From the NCBI GenBank assembly GCA_041846575.1, contig JBGZFC010000083.1:1-24846 (forward strand): 24,846 bases of DNA, written 5' to 3'. The position numbers and the translations under genes are program-made. Of the stretch, positions 5,595 through 13,464 are shown piece after piece. Origin of the DNA: JBGZFC01 sp041846575. GTDB lineage: Bacteria > Bacteroidota > Bacteroidia > Bacteroidales > Dysgonomonadaceae. Position 1 is the first letter of the stretch. Each line of letters opens with the position of its first letter. The notes beneath the pieces are model-generated. The model had not been told where the DNA came from, searched no databases, and saw only the letters and a program-made list of their open reading frames with translations.

Positions 5595-8420
5595 ATGAGT
5601 GAATTACTACACGATTTGGAGTGGGTGTCAGAAAATTTCAATTATGTTCTTCGACAAATACTCAACGGCTACGATGCTAAGCATCCTGACGTTAATACAA
5701 GATATATTCGCAGCGATTTTGCCAATTATGATTTTTCGGGGCATATTCCCGCAATGGTTTCGTCTTACGGTATGTTTAACCAAATGAAATACGGAGAACC
5801 GGAGCACATATCCATGTTTTCAAAAAGGGAGGCTTACAAAACCGAAATGAAAAGAGTCTATATGCCTGTCAAAAGTATTTGTCAAGCACAAAAAATGATA
5901 GGGCAATCAATCAACTTCTCTTATAAGACAGGACTAGCACGACTTATTGGAGTAGATGAAAGAGAGATAATCGGTATAAAGAAGAAAAATATATCAGAAG
6001 CAGCTGCAAGGTTTTTACAGCCAATGCAATATAGTTATGGGGATATGGTGATTGATCGTGCCCTACGTGATTACTCTTTTAAGGGAATAGAGTATAAACA
6101 GAATATTGAATGCTATAAAGACGAGTTAAGTGAACTAATTCTAAGTATAGACCAATTTTTGGGTTCCGATTGGGATATTGCCTATTTCTTTTTCACTCCA
6201 TATTATGACTCTTGTAACGTAACAGGATTCATCACATTTACTTTCCCTAACGAATTGAGTAAAAAAATAAGCGATTATGTTGCTGATTTCGAGAATTTTC
6301 TTGCTTATATTTTGACAGAAACCGATAGAGCTACAATTACAGCCCAAAACGTTTACAAGCGTAATATGCTATACAACAGCAAAAGGAATGATGCTTGGTA
6401 CAAAATACAGCAACGTGTAAACGACCACAATCAAGGGGCACAAGTTTTGGCTCGTTTAGCATTTACCCTGCCGGAGTGCGAAGATAATGAAACACACGAG
6501 AACTTATCGAAAATGTATTTTGAATATATTCGAACCCGCCAAAGTTATCTTTTAGCACTCCTTAATACGTTTCATATTAGCGGAAAAATTTCCATAGAAA
6601 AAACAATTGATAAATTCATTGGGAACAAATACTCAACACACTACATATCAGGAGTCGAAAATTTTGTCCCCAAAATATATAAGGAGCTACCCGAAAACAA
6701 AGATGTTTGGGTATCAATTCCTAATGGGGAGATTGGAGTACATGCCATCTACAATATCTTGGAAAATATCGTGCGAAATACAGCCAAACATGCAAAAGAT
6801 GTAACAAAAGATAATTTTAAATTTACTATCGCCATAAAAGAAGGAACAGAAATGTTGCAAAAAGTAAGCAAAGCTCCAGATTTATATGACTTTGATTTAG
6901 GAATATCCTGTGGGGGAAGAGATGCGGAACGACATTATGATAAAACCCCACCTACATATTTAGACAACACTGCTTTGCTATCGGATATCGCAGAAAAGGA
7001 AGAAGAGCTAAATAAGATACTTTCTTCTATGTATGCTATTATAATTAGAGAGCATACGGAATATAAAGCTATGGAACTTTCCAATATACTGGAGTCCATA
7101 AATACTATGTTGTCTATGCCTATTCTTGACAAAGAGACATTGAATTTACGAGAAAATGGTTGGGGACTCATAGAGATGAAAACAGCTGCGGCTTATTTGC
7201 GAAATATCCCCAAAGATATAATAGACAATTATATATATGCACCTTATTGTAGATGGGATATAACCGACTGTTGGAAGCACATGAGTGTTCCGATATTAAA
7301 GGCAATTTCACACAAATTGGAGGATGGAAAATATAATCTATCTTATATGTTTTTTGTCTCCAAGCCACAATACGCTTTGATAATAACGCCTAATCAGGGG
7401 TTATTATCTGCCCTCAAACAATCTGAATATCGGAATCAGGGACTATATGCCATGTCGCCGGAAGATATACAGTTCCCACAGACATATAACCATGAGATTG
7501 TCATTATAGACAGCTCCATTCCAAATGAAATGAAAGAGAAAATAAATGCTCATGCGAATTTGTTTTCTCGAAAGTTGATTTATATCTCATCGGAATGTAT
7601 AAAAAATGATATAATAGGTAGATTTATACAAACGGATAATAAGCACTCGCTTGAAACCCTTGTTTCTGTGTTATACTATAACAATCAACAAGAGAATAAA
7701 CTTCCAAAAACATTTCCTCCTCTACTTCGAATAAATTGTGGTATTAAGCAAGATGTAATTTCTGACGTGGGAGTTACAGTCTTGGATCACGGAAAAGGAA
7801 TAAAATCCATTGAAAAAGAGAATCTTGTTAATTTCATAGAAGTGCAGCATTCGCTTACTGAAAAATATTTTCAAAATAAACTTAACTATTTTTACACCTT
7901 GCCCATTAAGGTGGTGGTGTTAGATGAAAGGGTACAAGAAGCAACAGAAAAGCAGACTTATAAACCCATAGATGAAGATCCGGTTAAATACAAAGAGTTA
8001 TACAAGTTTACAAACATAAAAGTGCCGGATCAGGAAGATATAAAATATAGTGTATCTAATTATTCAAAAGACTGTTTAGATAAAACCATACAGTATCTGG
8101 CAAATAATAAGGATGCCTATTTTTTTCTTTTTCATATTGAGATAATTGAAAAGCTAATCTACGCATATAATCGAACAGCAGATGATAAATATAGTTTAGA
8201 CAGCAAAGGAATAGAGTCTTTTTTGAAAGATATATTGCTAAATGATAATGCTTTATTTAAAGTTATTATTCTGTCGGGAAAGGGCATCCCTACCAATATT
8301 CCTAAGTCAGTACGTTTTATCCATTTATCAACTATTGCCGAGGTAATTATTGGACAGGAAAGAAATAAATACGCATTTATGGAAACTCTATTTTCTGCAA
8401 GAGGGGTGATTTTTAATTAA
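5595..8420 (+). CDS. Soluble histidine-kinase-like protein with novel C-terminal extension
   Basis: 941 residues, no membrane segment, so cytoplasmic. An N-box typical of GHKL/histidine-kinase ATP-binding domains is clear: E390-N391-IVR-N395-TAKHA. A G2-like GWGL lies at 522-525, followed by a closing strand near 580-590. The G1 box is not canonical; DFDLGI (432-437) sits roughly where it would be expected. H278 in the helix NDHNQGAQVLARL lies 113 residues before N391, the usual distance from phospho-accepting histidine to N-box, so H278 is a candidate phosphorylation site. Residues 593-941 are alpha/beta with receiver-like strands (IVIIDSS, D639) and unusual motifs: DHGKGI (731-736), VVVLDERV (773-780), FHIEIIEKL (846-854) and SGKGIP (894-899). 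It sits between LRR and receiver genes. Kinase activity is inferred from motifs and context. Confidence 0.65.
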   Translation: MSELLHDLEWVSENFNYVLRQILNGYDAKHPDVNTRYIRSDFANYDFSGHIPAMVSSYGMFNQMKYGEPEHISMFSKREAYKTEMKRVYMPVKSICQAQKMIGQSINFSYKTGLARLIGVDEREIIGIKKKNISEAAARFLQPMQYSYGDMVIDRALRDYSFKGIEYKQNIECYKDELSELILSIDQFLGSDWDIAYFFFTPYYDSCNVTGFITFTFPNELSKKISDYVADFENFLAYILTETDRATITAQNVYKRNMLYNSKRNDAWYKIQQRVNDHNQGAQVLARLAFTLPECEDNETHENLSKMYFEYIRTRQSYLLALLNTFHISGKISIEKTIDKFIGNKYSTHYISGVENFVPKIYKELPENKDVWVSIPNGEIGVHAIYNILENIVRNTAKHAKDVTKDNFKFTIAIKEGTEMLQKVSKAPDLYDFDLGISCGGRDAERHYDKTPPTYLDNTALLSDIAEKEEELNKILSSMYAIIIREHTEYKAMELSNILESINTMLSMPILDKETLNLRENGWGLIEMKTAAAYLRNIPKDIIDNYIYAPYCRWDITDCWKHMSVPILKAISHKLEDGKYNLSYMFFVSKPQYALIITPNQGLLSALKQSEYRNQGLYAMSPEDIQFPQTYNHEIVIIDSSIPNEMKEKINAHANLFSRKLIYISSECIKNDIIGRFIQTDNKHSLETLVSVLYYNNQQENKLPKTFPPLLRINCGIKQDVISDVGVTVLDHGKGIKSIEKENLVNFIEVQHSLTEKYFQNKLNYFYTLPIKVVVLDERVQEATEKQTYKPIDEDPVKYKELYKFTNIKVPDQEDIKYSVSNYSKDCLDKTIQYLANNKDAYFFLFHIEIIEKLIYAYNRTADDKYSLDSKGIESFLKDILLNDNALFKVIILSGKGIPTNIPKSVRFIHLSTIAEVIIGQERNKYAFMETLFSARGVIFN

Positions 8421-8432
8421 TATCAATAAAAT

Positions 8433-9062
8433 ATGACATCAATAAACATTGGGAACATTAAGATTGTATGTTTTCTCAACATACAAGGAGAAAGATTTAC
8501 AAAATTAGAGGAAAAGGTGGATAATCAAAACACCTATATTTTCTATGATTTTATACAAAAACATATATACGATTACACTACAGTAGGGTCTGTACTCGAT
8601 AAATTGAAAGAACAGGAGGTGGTAAAACTATCGTCCAATGGCATAGTGGACAAAAAATCCAATGAATGGAAATTGGCGTTAATTTCAGACGACTATACTG
8701 CTTGCGAAGCTATAGACATAATGAATAAGTACGAATTATTTTCGCCTTACACGCTGATATTGCATCATAATCTTCCCAAAAACATTGATTCCGAGCTAAA
8801 TAAATGTCAATACTTTGCAAAGGCATTAGGAGCACACGAATTATACCCTGATGCCATATATCCAAGAATAATTCCGGTTATTGAGGCAATACTGAATAAA
8901 AATGAAAGTAATTTTAATAGTTCTTTCGAAGATTTATCGCGTGCTATTATGTTTAAAGACCTAAACTTTATAGATCTGAAAACGGGCATTATTCAGGGAC
9001 ATACCGAGATGGTCGATCCTTGCAAAACAAAGATTTATGTAGAAATATTTGGCGAAAATTAA
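8433..9062 (+). CDS. Unrecognised 209-residue protein of the signalling operon
   Basis: I recognise no family. The protein has an early strand (IKIVCFLNI), a middle segment WKLALISDDYTACEAIDIM followed by a helix and strand (SPYTLILHH), and a further helix/strand pattern, so an alpha/beta fold is likely. The ISDDY segment recalls the acidic pair at the start of a receiver domain, but no phospho-acceptor or lysine positions can be assigned. No signal peptide or membrane segment. It lies 12 bases after the kinase-like gene and 12 bases before the receiver-HEPN gene, so it is very probably co-expressed with them as a small accessory or adaptor. Confidence 0.6.
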   Translation: MTSINIGNIKIVCFLNIQGERFTKLEEKVDNQNTYIFYDFIQKHIYDYTTVGSVLDKLKEQEVVKLSSNGIVDKKSNEWKLALISDDYTACEAIDIMNKYELFSPYTLILHHNLPKNIDSELNKCQYFAKALGAHELYPDAIYPRIIPVIEAILNKNESNFNSSFEDLSRAIMFKDLNFIDLKTGIIQGHTEMVDPCKTKIYVEIFGEN

Positions 9063-9074
9063 ACGAAATACATA

Positions 9075-11618
9075 ATGAATATTCCATCGGATGTAAAAAA
9101 ACAGAAAGTTGTATTAATCGGCAATAGTGCAAGGGAAACTATCAAAATCATACCGGCACAATATGAAAGTGTTGATTTTTCCAAATATCATGTGATGTTG
9201 CCATATCCCATCGAGGTGGTCAAACGAATAATGGCTGAGTACTCCGATGCAGTACTATTTATTGTGGATATAGACTACAAATGCCAATTGCCCGAGCATG
9301 AATTTACTCCTTTCCCGGGCATATTGTTATTAAAATACCTGAGACTGCATAATTGTGATTCTCACTTCTGTCTTATTGGCTGTGATATTGAGGGTGTCCT
9401 TAAAGAACGTCCAGGTGATTTTATCGTCACCAGCAGAGGTGTTTCGGTGATAGAGCCTAAAAACACTGGTTGCCTTTCGATAGCAGACTTTGTCAAGAGG
9501 ATTATTCGTGAGAACCCCGATCGGTTCTATCCTAAAACTTACTTCAAGCACGAAGATGATTTCGTACGCAATCGACATTATTACTCCAACATCTGGGGTG
9601 CGTTACAACTATACAAAGTACACCGAATCATCGAAAGCTATGACTGCGAAAAATCAAACACACGACCACTATCTCATCCTTTAAGTGAAGTTCGTACAAT
9701 CCCCGAGTTACAGCAACCATTTACCTTCTTCGATAGCTATCAAGGATTGGTAATGCAACTATTGTACGACGTAAATGATTATACGATTCTACAAGAGCTG
9801 AAGCAGTTGGATATAGCAGTTAAGAACCGAGAGATAGCGAATAAGACCTTGAAGGAGCTCGAAGAGATTGCAAAACAAAAGGAATCGGAGTTGTCTCAAT
9901 TAAAATTCTCCAAACAAAAAATAGAAGATTTCTACGGGCAGACCAAGCCAGATGATTTGATAGCCAAAATTAGGAGTCTCTTTGGCGGGGAGGATAAGAA
10001 GGTCAGTAGCTTCATACAGAGAGAGCTACAAGATATGGAGCATCTGCAAGACTCAATATCTTACATTAGAGCCGCCATAGACACTTTTAAGAATATAGAA
10101 AGTAGTCAAGATGAAATATTCAATGCCCTTAACCACTCCAATGTCGATGAGAAGTCGAATGGGTATATAAGAACAATCAAAGAGTTGCGTAAAGTAGCTC
10201 CAAGTGTTTTGCTAATAGATGACAAAGCCATAGATGGAGGATGGGGATATATATATCAATTGATGATTTATGGCGAACGCTCGGATAAATTTCACACATA
10301 CCAGCCTAATAAAAACGAATCCATAGAGGATATAGCCAATGGCATAAAAAACATAATTGCTAATAACAGCATTGATATCATCCTATTAGATATTAGGTTA
10401 AAAGATGAAAGAGGTAATATTGCAGATATTGAAAACGTTTCAGGTATGGCTTTGCTTGAAAGGCTTAAAAAAGATTGGTTATCAATCCCAATTATTGTTA
10501 CAACGGCATCAAAGCAAAAACTATATCATACCTCTTGCATGCAAAATAGGGCAATTTTTTTTTGGACAAAACCGGGAATAGAAGATGCAAACTGGTCAGG
10601 GAGAGAACTCGTATCGAATTATTACAGCTTGATACGAACAATAAATATTATTATAACCAATCCTATAATAAATTTTATTTACAAAGACTTTATTCCGTTA
10701 ATGAAGGAGTTCTCAAGATCTGCAAAAGAATATAAATTCGCATTAAAACATCAAGTAAAAGGAGAGCCCCTATTTGGTATGCCTGAAAAGGATTTTGAAG
10801 AGGAGGTGAAAAACATCATATTTACCAGCTTTGAAATTATGATCGAAAAGCTTCAGTTTTCACTACAGACAGATAAAGAGTATATTGATTTTTCACGGAG
10901 AAATATGTCATTAGTCCTTTTCCTGTTAAGTTTTTGTTTTGAAAAAAAAATCAGTATTGTGCATCAAGGGTTATTCCCAGAATACACGAGAAAAATAGGA
11001 TTATCTCAAAAGCTACTGAATATCCAACTCGGTAGAACAGATGCTGATATTGAGAAAAACCATTTGCCCCAACATCTACATCAATTCATTACGGTACGTA
11101 ACAATAATACACACCTTTATTTGTCTAATTTAGATGCTTTACGATATTATGCCGTACTTTTCTTTAACTCATTGTACTGTACACCTGAGAATATAGGCAA
11201 AGGAGTTGAATTCACGCTAATAAAAGGACGAATAACCGAAATGAATGAAAATTACTGCTATATCGTAGATATAGAAGACACTGATAAGAAATTGATAATT
11301 AGTAGGACACAAATTCCCAATGTAATAACAGATACAAAAGAGTACGTTTTTGTTTTAGAAAGACATATAAAACTATTTGATTCCGAGAAAGATAATCCTA
11401 TTTTTAAAGTAAAATCGAAAGGTAGAGTCGAAAGACGCTCAATATCTAAAGAATCTTATATCTACTACATTCATGATTTTAACTTTCATAGAAATTTCTT
11501 TTTCTCAGAAATTGACTCAAATTACAGCATACAAGACAAAGGTATGTTTGATTACGATTTACATATAATCCATACCATTGTGGATTTCAAAGAGATTGCA
11601 AATAATTACAAACAATAA
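9075..11618 (+). CDS. Receiver domain protein fused to HEPN-like and OB-like domains
   Basis: 847 residues. Residues 10-150 form a receiver-like domain (strand KVVLIGNS, then FIVDIDY with D65 and D67). A charged coiled-coil region covers about 240-360. Residues 377-505 are a canonical receiver with all key residues: acidic pair D382-D383, phospho-acceptor D439 in IILLDIRL, T477 in IIVTTAS and K499 in WTKP. After it comes a helical region ending in R675-NNNT-H680, which matches the RX4H active-site motif of HEPN ribonucleases, including the polar residue right after the arginine. Residues 713-780 (KGRITEMNENYCYIVDI) resemble an OB/S1-type nucleic-acid-binding barrel. I infer a response regulator whose output is an RNA-targeting domain. 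HEPN activity and RNA binding are inferred, not shown; some HEPN domains are non-catalytic. Confidence 0.7.
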   Translation: MNIPSDVKKQKVVLIGNSARETIKIIPAQYESVDFSKYHVMLPYPIEVVKRIMAEYSDAVLFIVDIDYKCQLPEHEFTPFPGILLLKYLRLHNCDSHFCLIGCDIEGVLKERPGDFIVTSRGVSVIEPKNTGCLSIADFVKRIIRENPDRFYPKTYFKHEDDFVRNRHYYSNIWGALQLYKVHRIIESYDCEKSNTRPLSHPLSEVRTIPELQQPFTFFDSYQGLVMQLLYDVNDYTILQELKQLDIAVKNREIANKTLKELEEIAKQKESELSQLKFSKQKIEDFYGQTKPDDLIAKIRSLFGGEDKKVSSFIQRELQDMEHLQDSISYIRAAIDTFKNIESSQDEIFNALNHSNVDEKSNGYIRTIKELRKVAPSVLLIDDKAIDGGWGYIYQLMIYGERSDKFHTYQPNKNESIEDIANGIKNIIANNSIDIILLDIRLKDERGNIADIENVSGMALLERLKKDWLSIPIIVTTASKQKLYHTSCMQNRAIFFWTKPGIEDANWSGRELVSNYYSLIRTINIIITNPIINFIYKDFIPLMKEFSRSAKEYKFALKHQVKGEPLFGMPEKDFEEEVKNIIFTSFEIMIEKLQFSLQTDKEYIDFSRRNMSLVLFLLSFCFEKKISIVHQGLFPEYTRKIGLSQKLLNIQLGRTDADIEKNHLPQHLHQFITVRNNNTHLYLSNLDALRYYAVLFFNSLYCTPENIGKGVEFTLIKGRITEMNENYCYIVDIEDTDKKLIISRTQIPNVITDTKEYVFVLERHIKLFDSEKDNPIFKVKSKGRVERRSISKESYIYYIHDFNFHRNFFFSEIDSNYSIQDKGMFDYDLHIIHTIVDFKEIANNYKQ

Positions 11619-11622
11619 GCAT

Positions 11623-13320
11623 ATGAAAATACTTTGGTTAGTGAACAAGGATAATCAAGACGATATAAAATTTGAAGGGCTATTTAACTCTATTTATCAT
11701 AGTGTTATAACATGTGAGTCTGATTATTATAGAACAAGAGATAATAATTTTAAAGACACTGATGCTCTCGTAGTACAAATTAATTTGGGTTGGGCTGGTA
11801 AAAACAATATCTTCGATGGGATTCGGTTAGCACAGGAATTAAGGTTGTCAGATAATGTAGCCATTCCTATTGTATTTTTGTCTTTATCTCTGTCCAGAGA
11901 AGAGATTTTGTGTTCAGATCCATCATTGGACATAATATCTACATTTGGATTAAGCAATGGCTTTTGCTTTAAGAATGGAAATAGGATTGAATTTGCTCTA
12001 CCAGTAGATATGGCTAACGTTACTATGGGATCAATAGACGATTACATTAAACTCTTGCCTAAGATAGATGCTGTAAGGCGTTTTGATAATAAATATTTTT
12101 GTAGCAAAAAAGACCAAACAAGAAGATTGAAGCATGATATTGCCTACAATGATATTGAGCAAACAAAAAACAAGCTCATAAGTTTATTTGGCAATGACCC
12201 GAGAATCTCTAATGCAACTACACGAGAAGAACTTTACGGCTTATGCGATATATTGGAAGGAGAGTTGAGAGCTAACGAAGTCAAACAATCTCAAGAAAAT
12301 GCGATAAGGGTATTGCTTTTAGACGATAAGTATAATGAAGATAAGGGAATAAAGTTCTTTCTTGAATATTCGAGAAAAATGCTGGATATAAAATGTTGCA
12401 AAACCGTTAAAGAGGCGTTGGACACTGTTGAGAGCTTCAATCCTAATGTCGTTCTTGTTGATTTGAGACTTCAAGATTCTACAGAATATCCCATAATAAA
12501 CAAACAGCAAGGATATGATTACCTTAACATTCACAAAGAATTATACCCTCACATAGGAGTTATCATCTTATCGCGACTACCGATGTCATTTTTGAAAGAT
12601 TTATCAAAAAGTATGAGTAACTTCCGCACATTTTATTGGAAAAAAGAGTTAGAGGGAAGTACTTATTGCGATATACTTATCCAAAGCATCGTAGAACTCG
12701 CCATAATTGAGTTTGCATCTGAAAGTCCTCAGAAGAAACAGTTTGCCGAACTGTATAATTGGTGGTATTTTGAGAAAAACTCTTCAGGCGATCTGCTTTC
12801 TCCTTCAGAAGAACAGTATAGTATAGCTCCAAATATAACACAAGAAGAGTATATTGACATAAGATCAAAAGAAATCATAGAGGTGATAAAGAGAGGTAAT
12901 GCAATAAGGGCTAATGGTGCAAAAATGACAATAGATGATGTTTTCAACGAAAACAAACTGCAAAGGGAATTTCAGAAAAACTATGACCTGTCAGACTTGT
13001 TTATATTCAGAAGGGCTGCAATTTATCTATACTACCATTTTGAAAAAAATATACTATCTAAGCATGTGGTTGATGATAATAACAAAAAACTATTTGATAA
13101 GAGTGAAATAAACCTATACATTAACCATATTTTAGCGTATCATTCTGATTATAATCTAAATTCTCTTGAAAATAGCGGTATAACAACAAGATATTTGTTC
13201 TTGAAAGCTAAAAATAGAAGAATACGCTCATTTAGAGATATTGCTCTGACCAACAAAGAGAAATCTTTTTTTTACAATTATTTTCCCGATTTTTTTAATG
13301 CGTGGAACCAAAAGCGTTAA
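11623..13320 (+). CDS. Second response-regulator-like protein with tandem receiver-like domains
   Basis: 565 residues from the ATG at 11623, four bases after the previous stop; an upstream in-frame TTG at 11578 lies inside that gene and is less likely. Residues 1-130 look like a degenerate receiver (KILWLVNKD; ALVVQINLGW with no acceptor aspartate; IPIVFLSLS). Residues 228-345 are a full receiver: D234-D235 in VLLLDDK, acceptor D280 in VVLVDLRL, S317 in the threonine position and K340 in FYWKKE. The C-terminal 200 residues are mostly helical with a basic stretch near the end (KAKNRRIRSFRD); I recognise no output domain there. It is the last gene before a strong terminator, so it closes the operon. 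It probably shares the phosphodonor with the receiver-HEPN protein. Confidence 0.7.
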   Translation: MKILWLVNKDNQDDIKFEGLFNSIYHSVITCESDYYRTRDNNFKDTDALVVQINLGWAGKNNIFDGIRLAQELRLSDNVAIPIVFLSLSLSREEILCSDPSLDIISTFGLSNGFCFKNGNRIEFALPVDMANVTMGSIDDYIKLLPKIDAVRRFDNKYFCSKKDQTRRLKHDIAYNDIEQTKNKLISLFGNDPRISNATTREELYGLCDILEGELRANEVKQSQENAIRVLLLDDKYNEDKGIKFFLEYSRKMLDIKCCKTVKEALDTVESFNPNVVLVDLRLQDSTEYPIINKQQGYDYLNIHKELYPHIGVIILSRLPMSFLKDLSKSMSNFRTFYWKKELEGSTYCDILIQSIVELAIIEFASESPQKKQFAELYNWWYFEKNSSGDLLSPSEEQYSIAPNITQEEYIDIRSKEIIEVIKRGNAIRANGAKMTIDDVFNENKLQREFQKNYDLSDLFIFRRAAIYLYYHFEKNILSKHVVDDNNKKLFDKSEINLYINHILAYHSDYNLNSLENSGITTRYLFLKAKNRRIRSFRDIALTNKEKSFFYNYFPDFFNAWNQKR

Positions 13321-13350
13321 TGTTTGACGTTATTATCTCAACTGTCCAAA

Positions 13351-13390
13351 CGAGGGCTGAATGTTCTTTACATTCAGCCCTCGCCTTTTA
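13351..13390 (+). terminator. Rho-independent terminator of the LRR/kinase/receiver operon
   Basis: A perfect 14-bp stem (CGAGGGCTGAATGT at 13351-13364 against 13370-13383) with a five-base loop is followed by CCTTTTATT. It lies 30 bases after the second receiver gene's stop and separates this operon from the ClpX-like unit. Confidence 0.85.
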
Positions 13391-13429
13391 TTCTCATTTC
13401 GTCTCAATTACATATAGTAGCATCGGTTG

Positions 13430-13437
13430 TATTTTTG
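13430..13437 (+). promoter_or_regulatory. Putative promoter of the ClpX-like operon
   Basis: TATTTTTG fits the Bacteroidota -7 consensus TAnnTTTG, 27 bases before the ATG at 13465 and just after the terminator. No convincing -33 TTTG is seen at the usual distance, so the assignment is moderate. Confidence 0.45.
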
Positions 13438-13464
13438 CTTTCGAACCAATAAATTTTTTAAGCT

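Noticed and set aside
7785..7802. DHGKGI as the G1 ATP-binding box of the kinase
   Set aside because: It is about 340 residues beyond the N-box and beyond the G2-like motif, so it does not fit a normal GHKL order. It is reported as part of an unknown C-terminal region instead.
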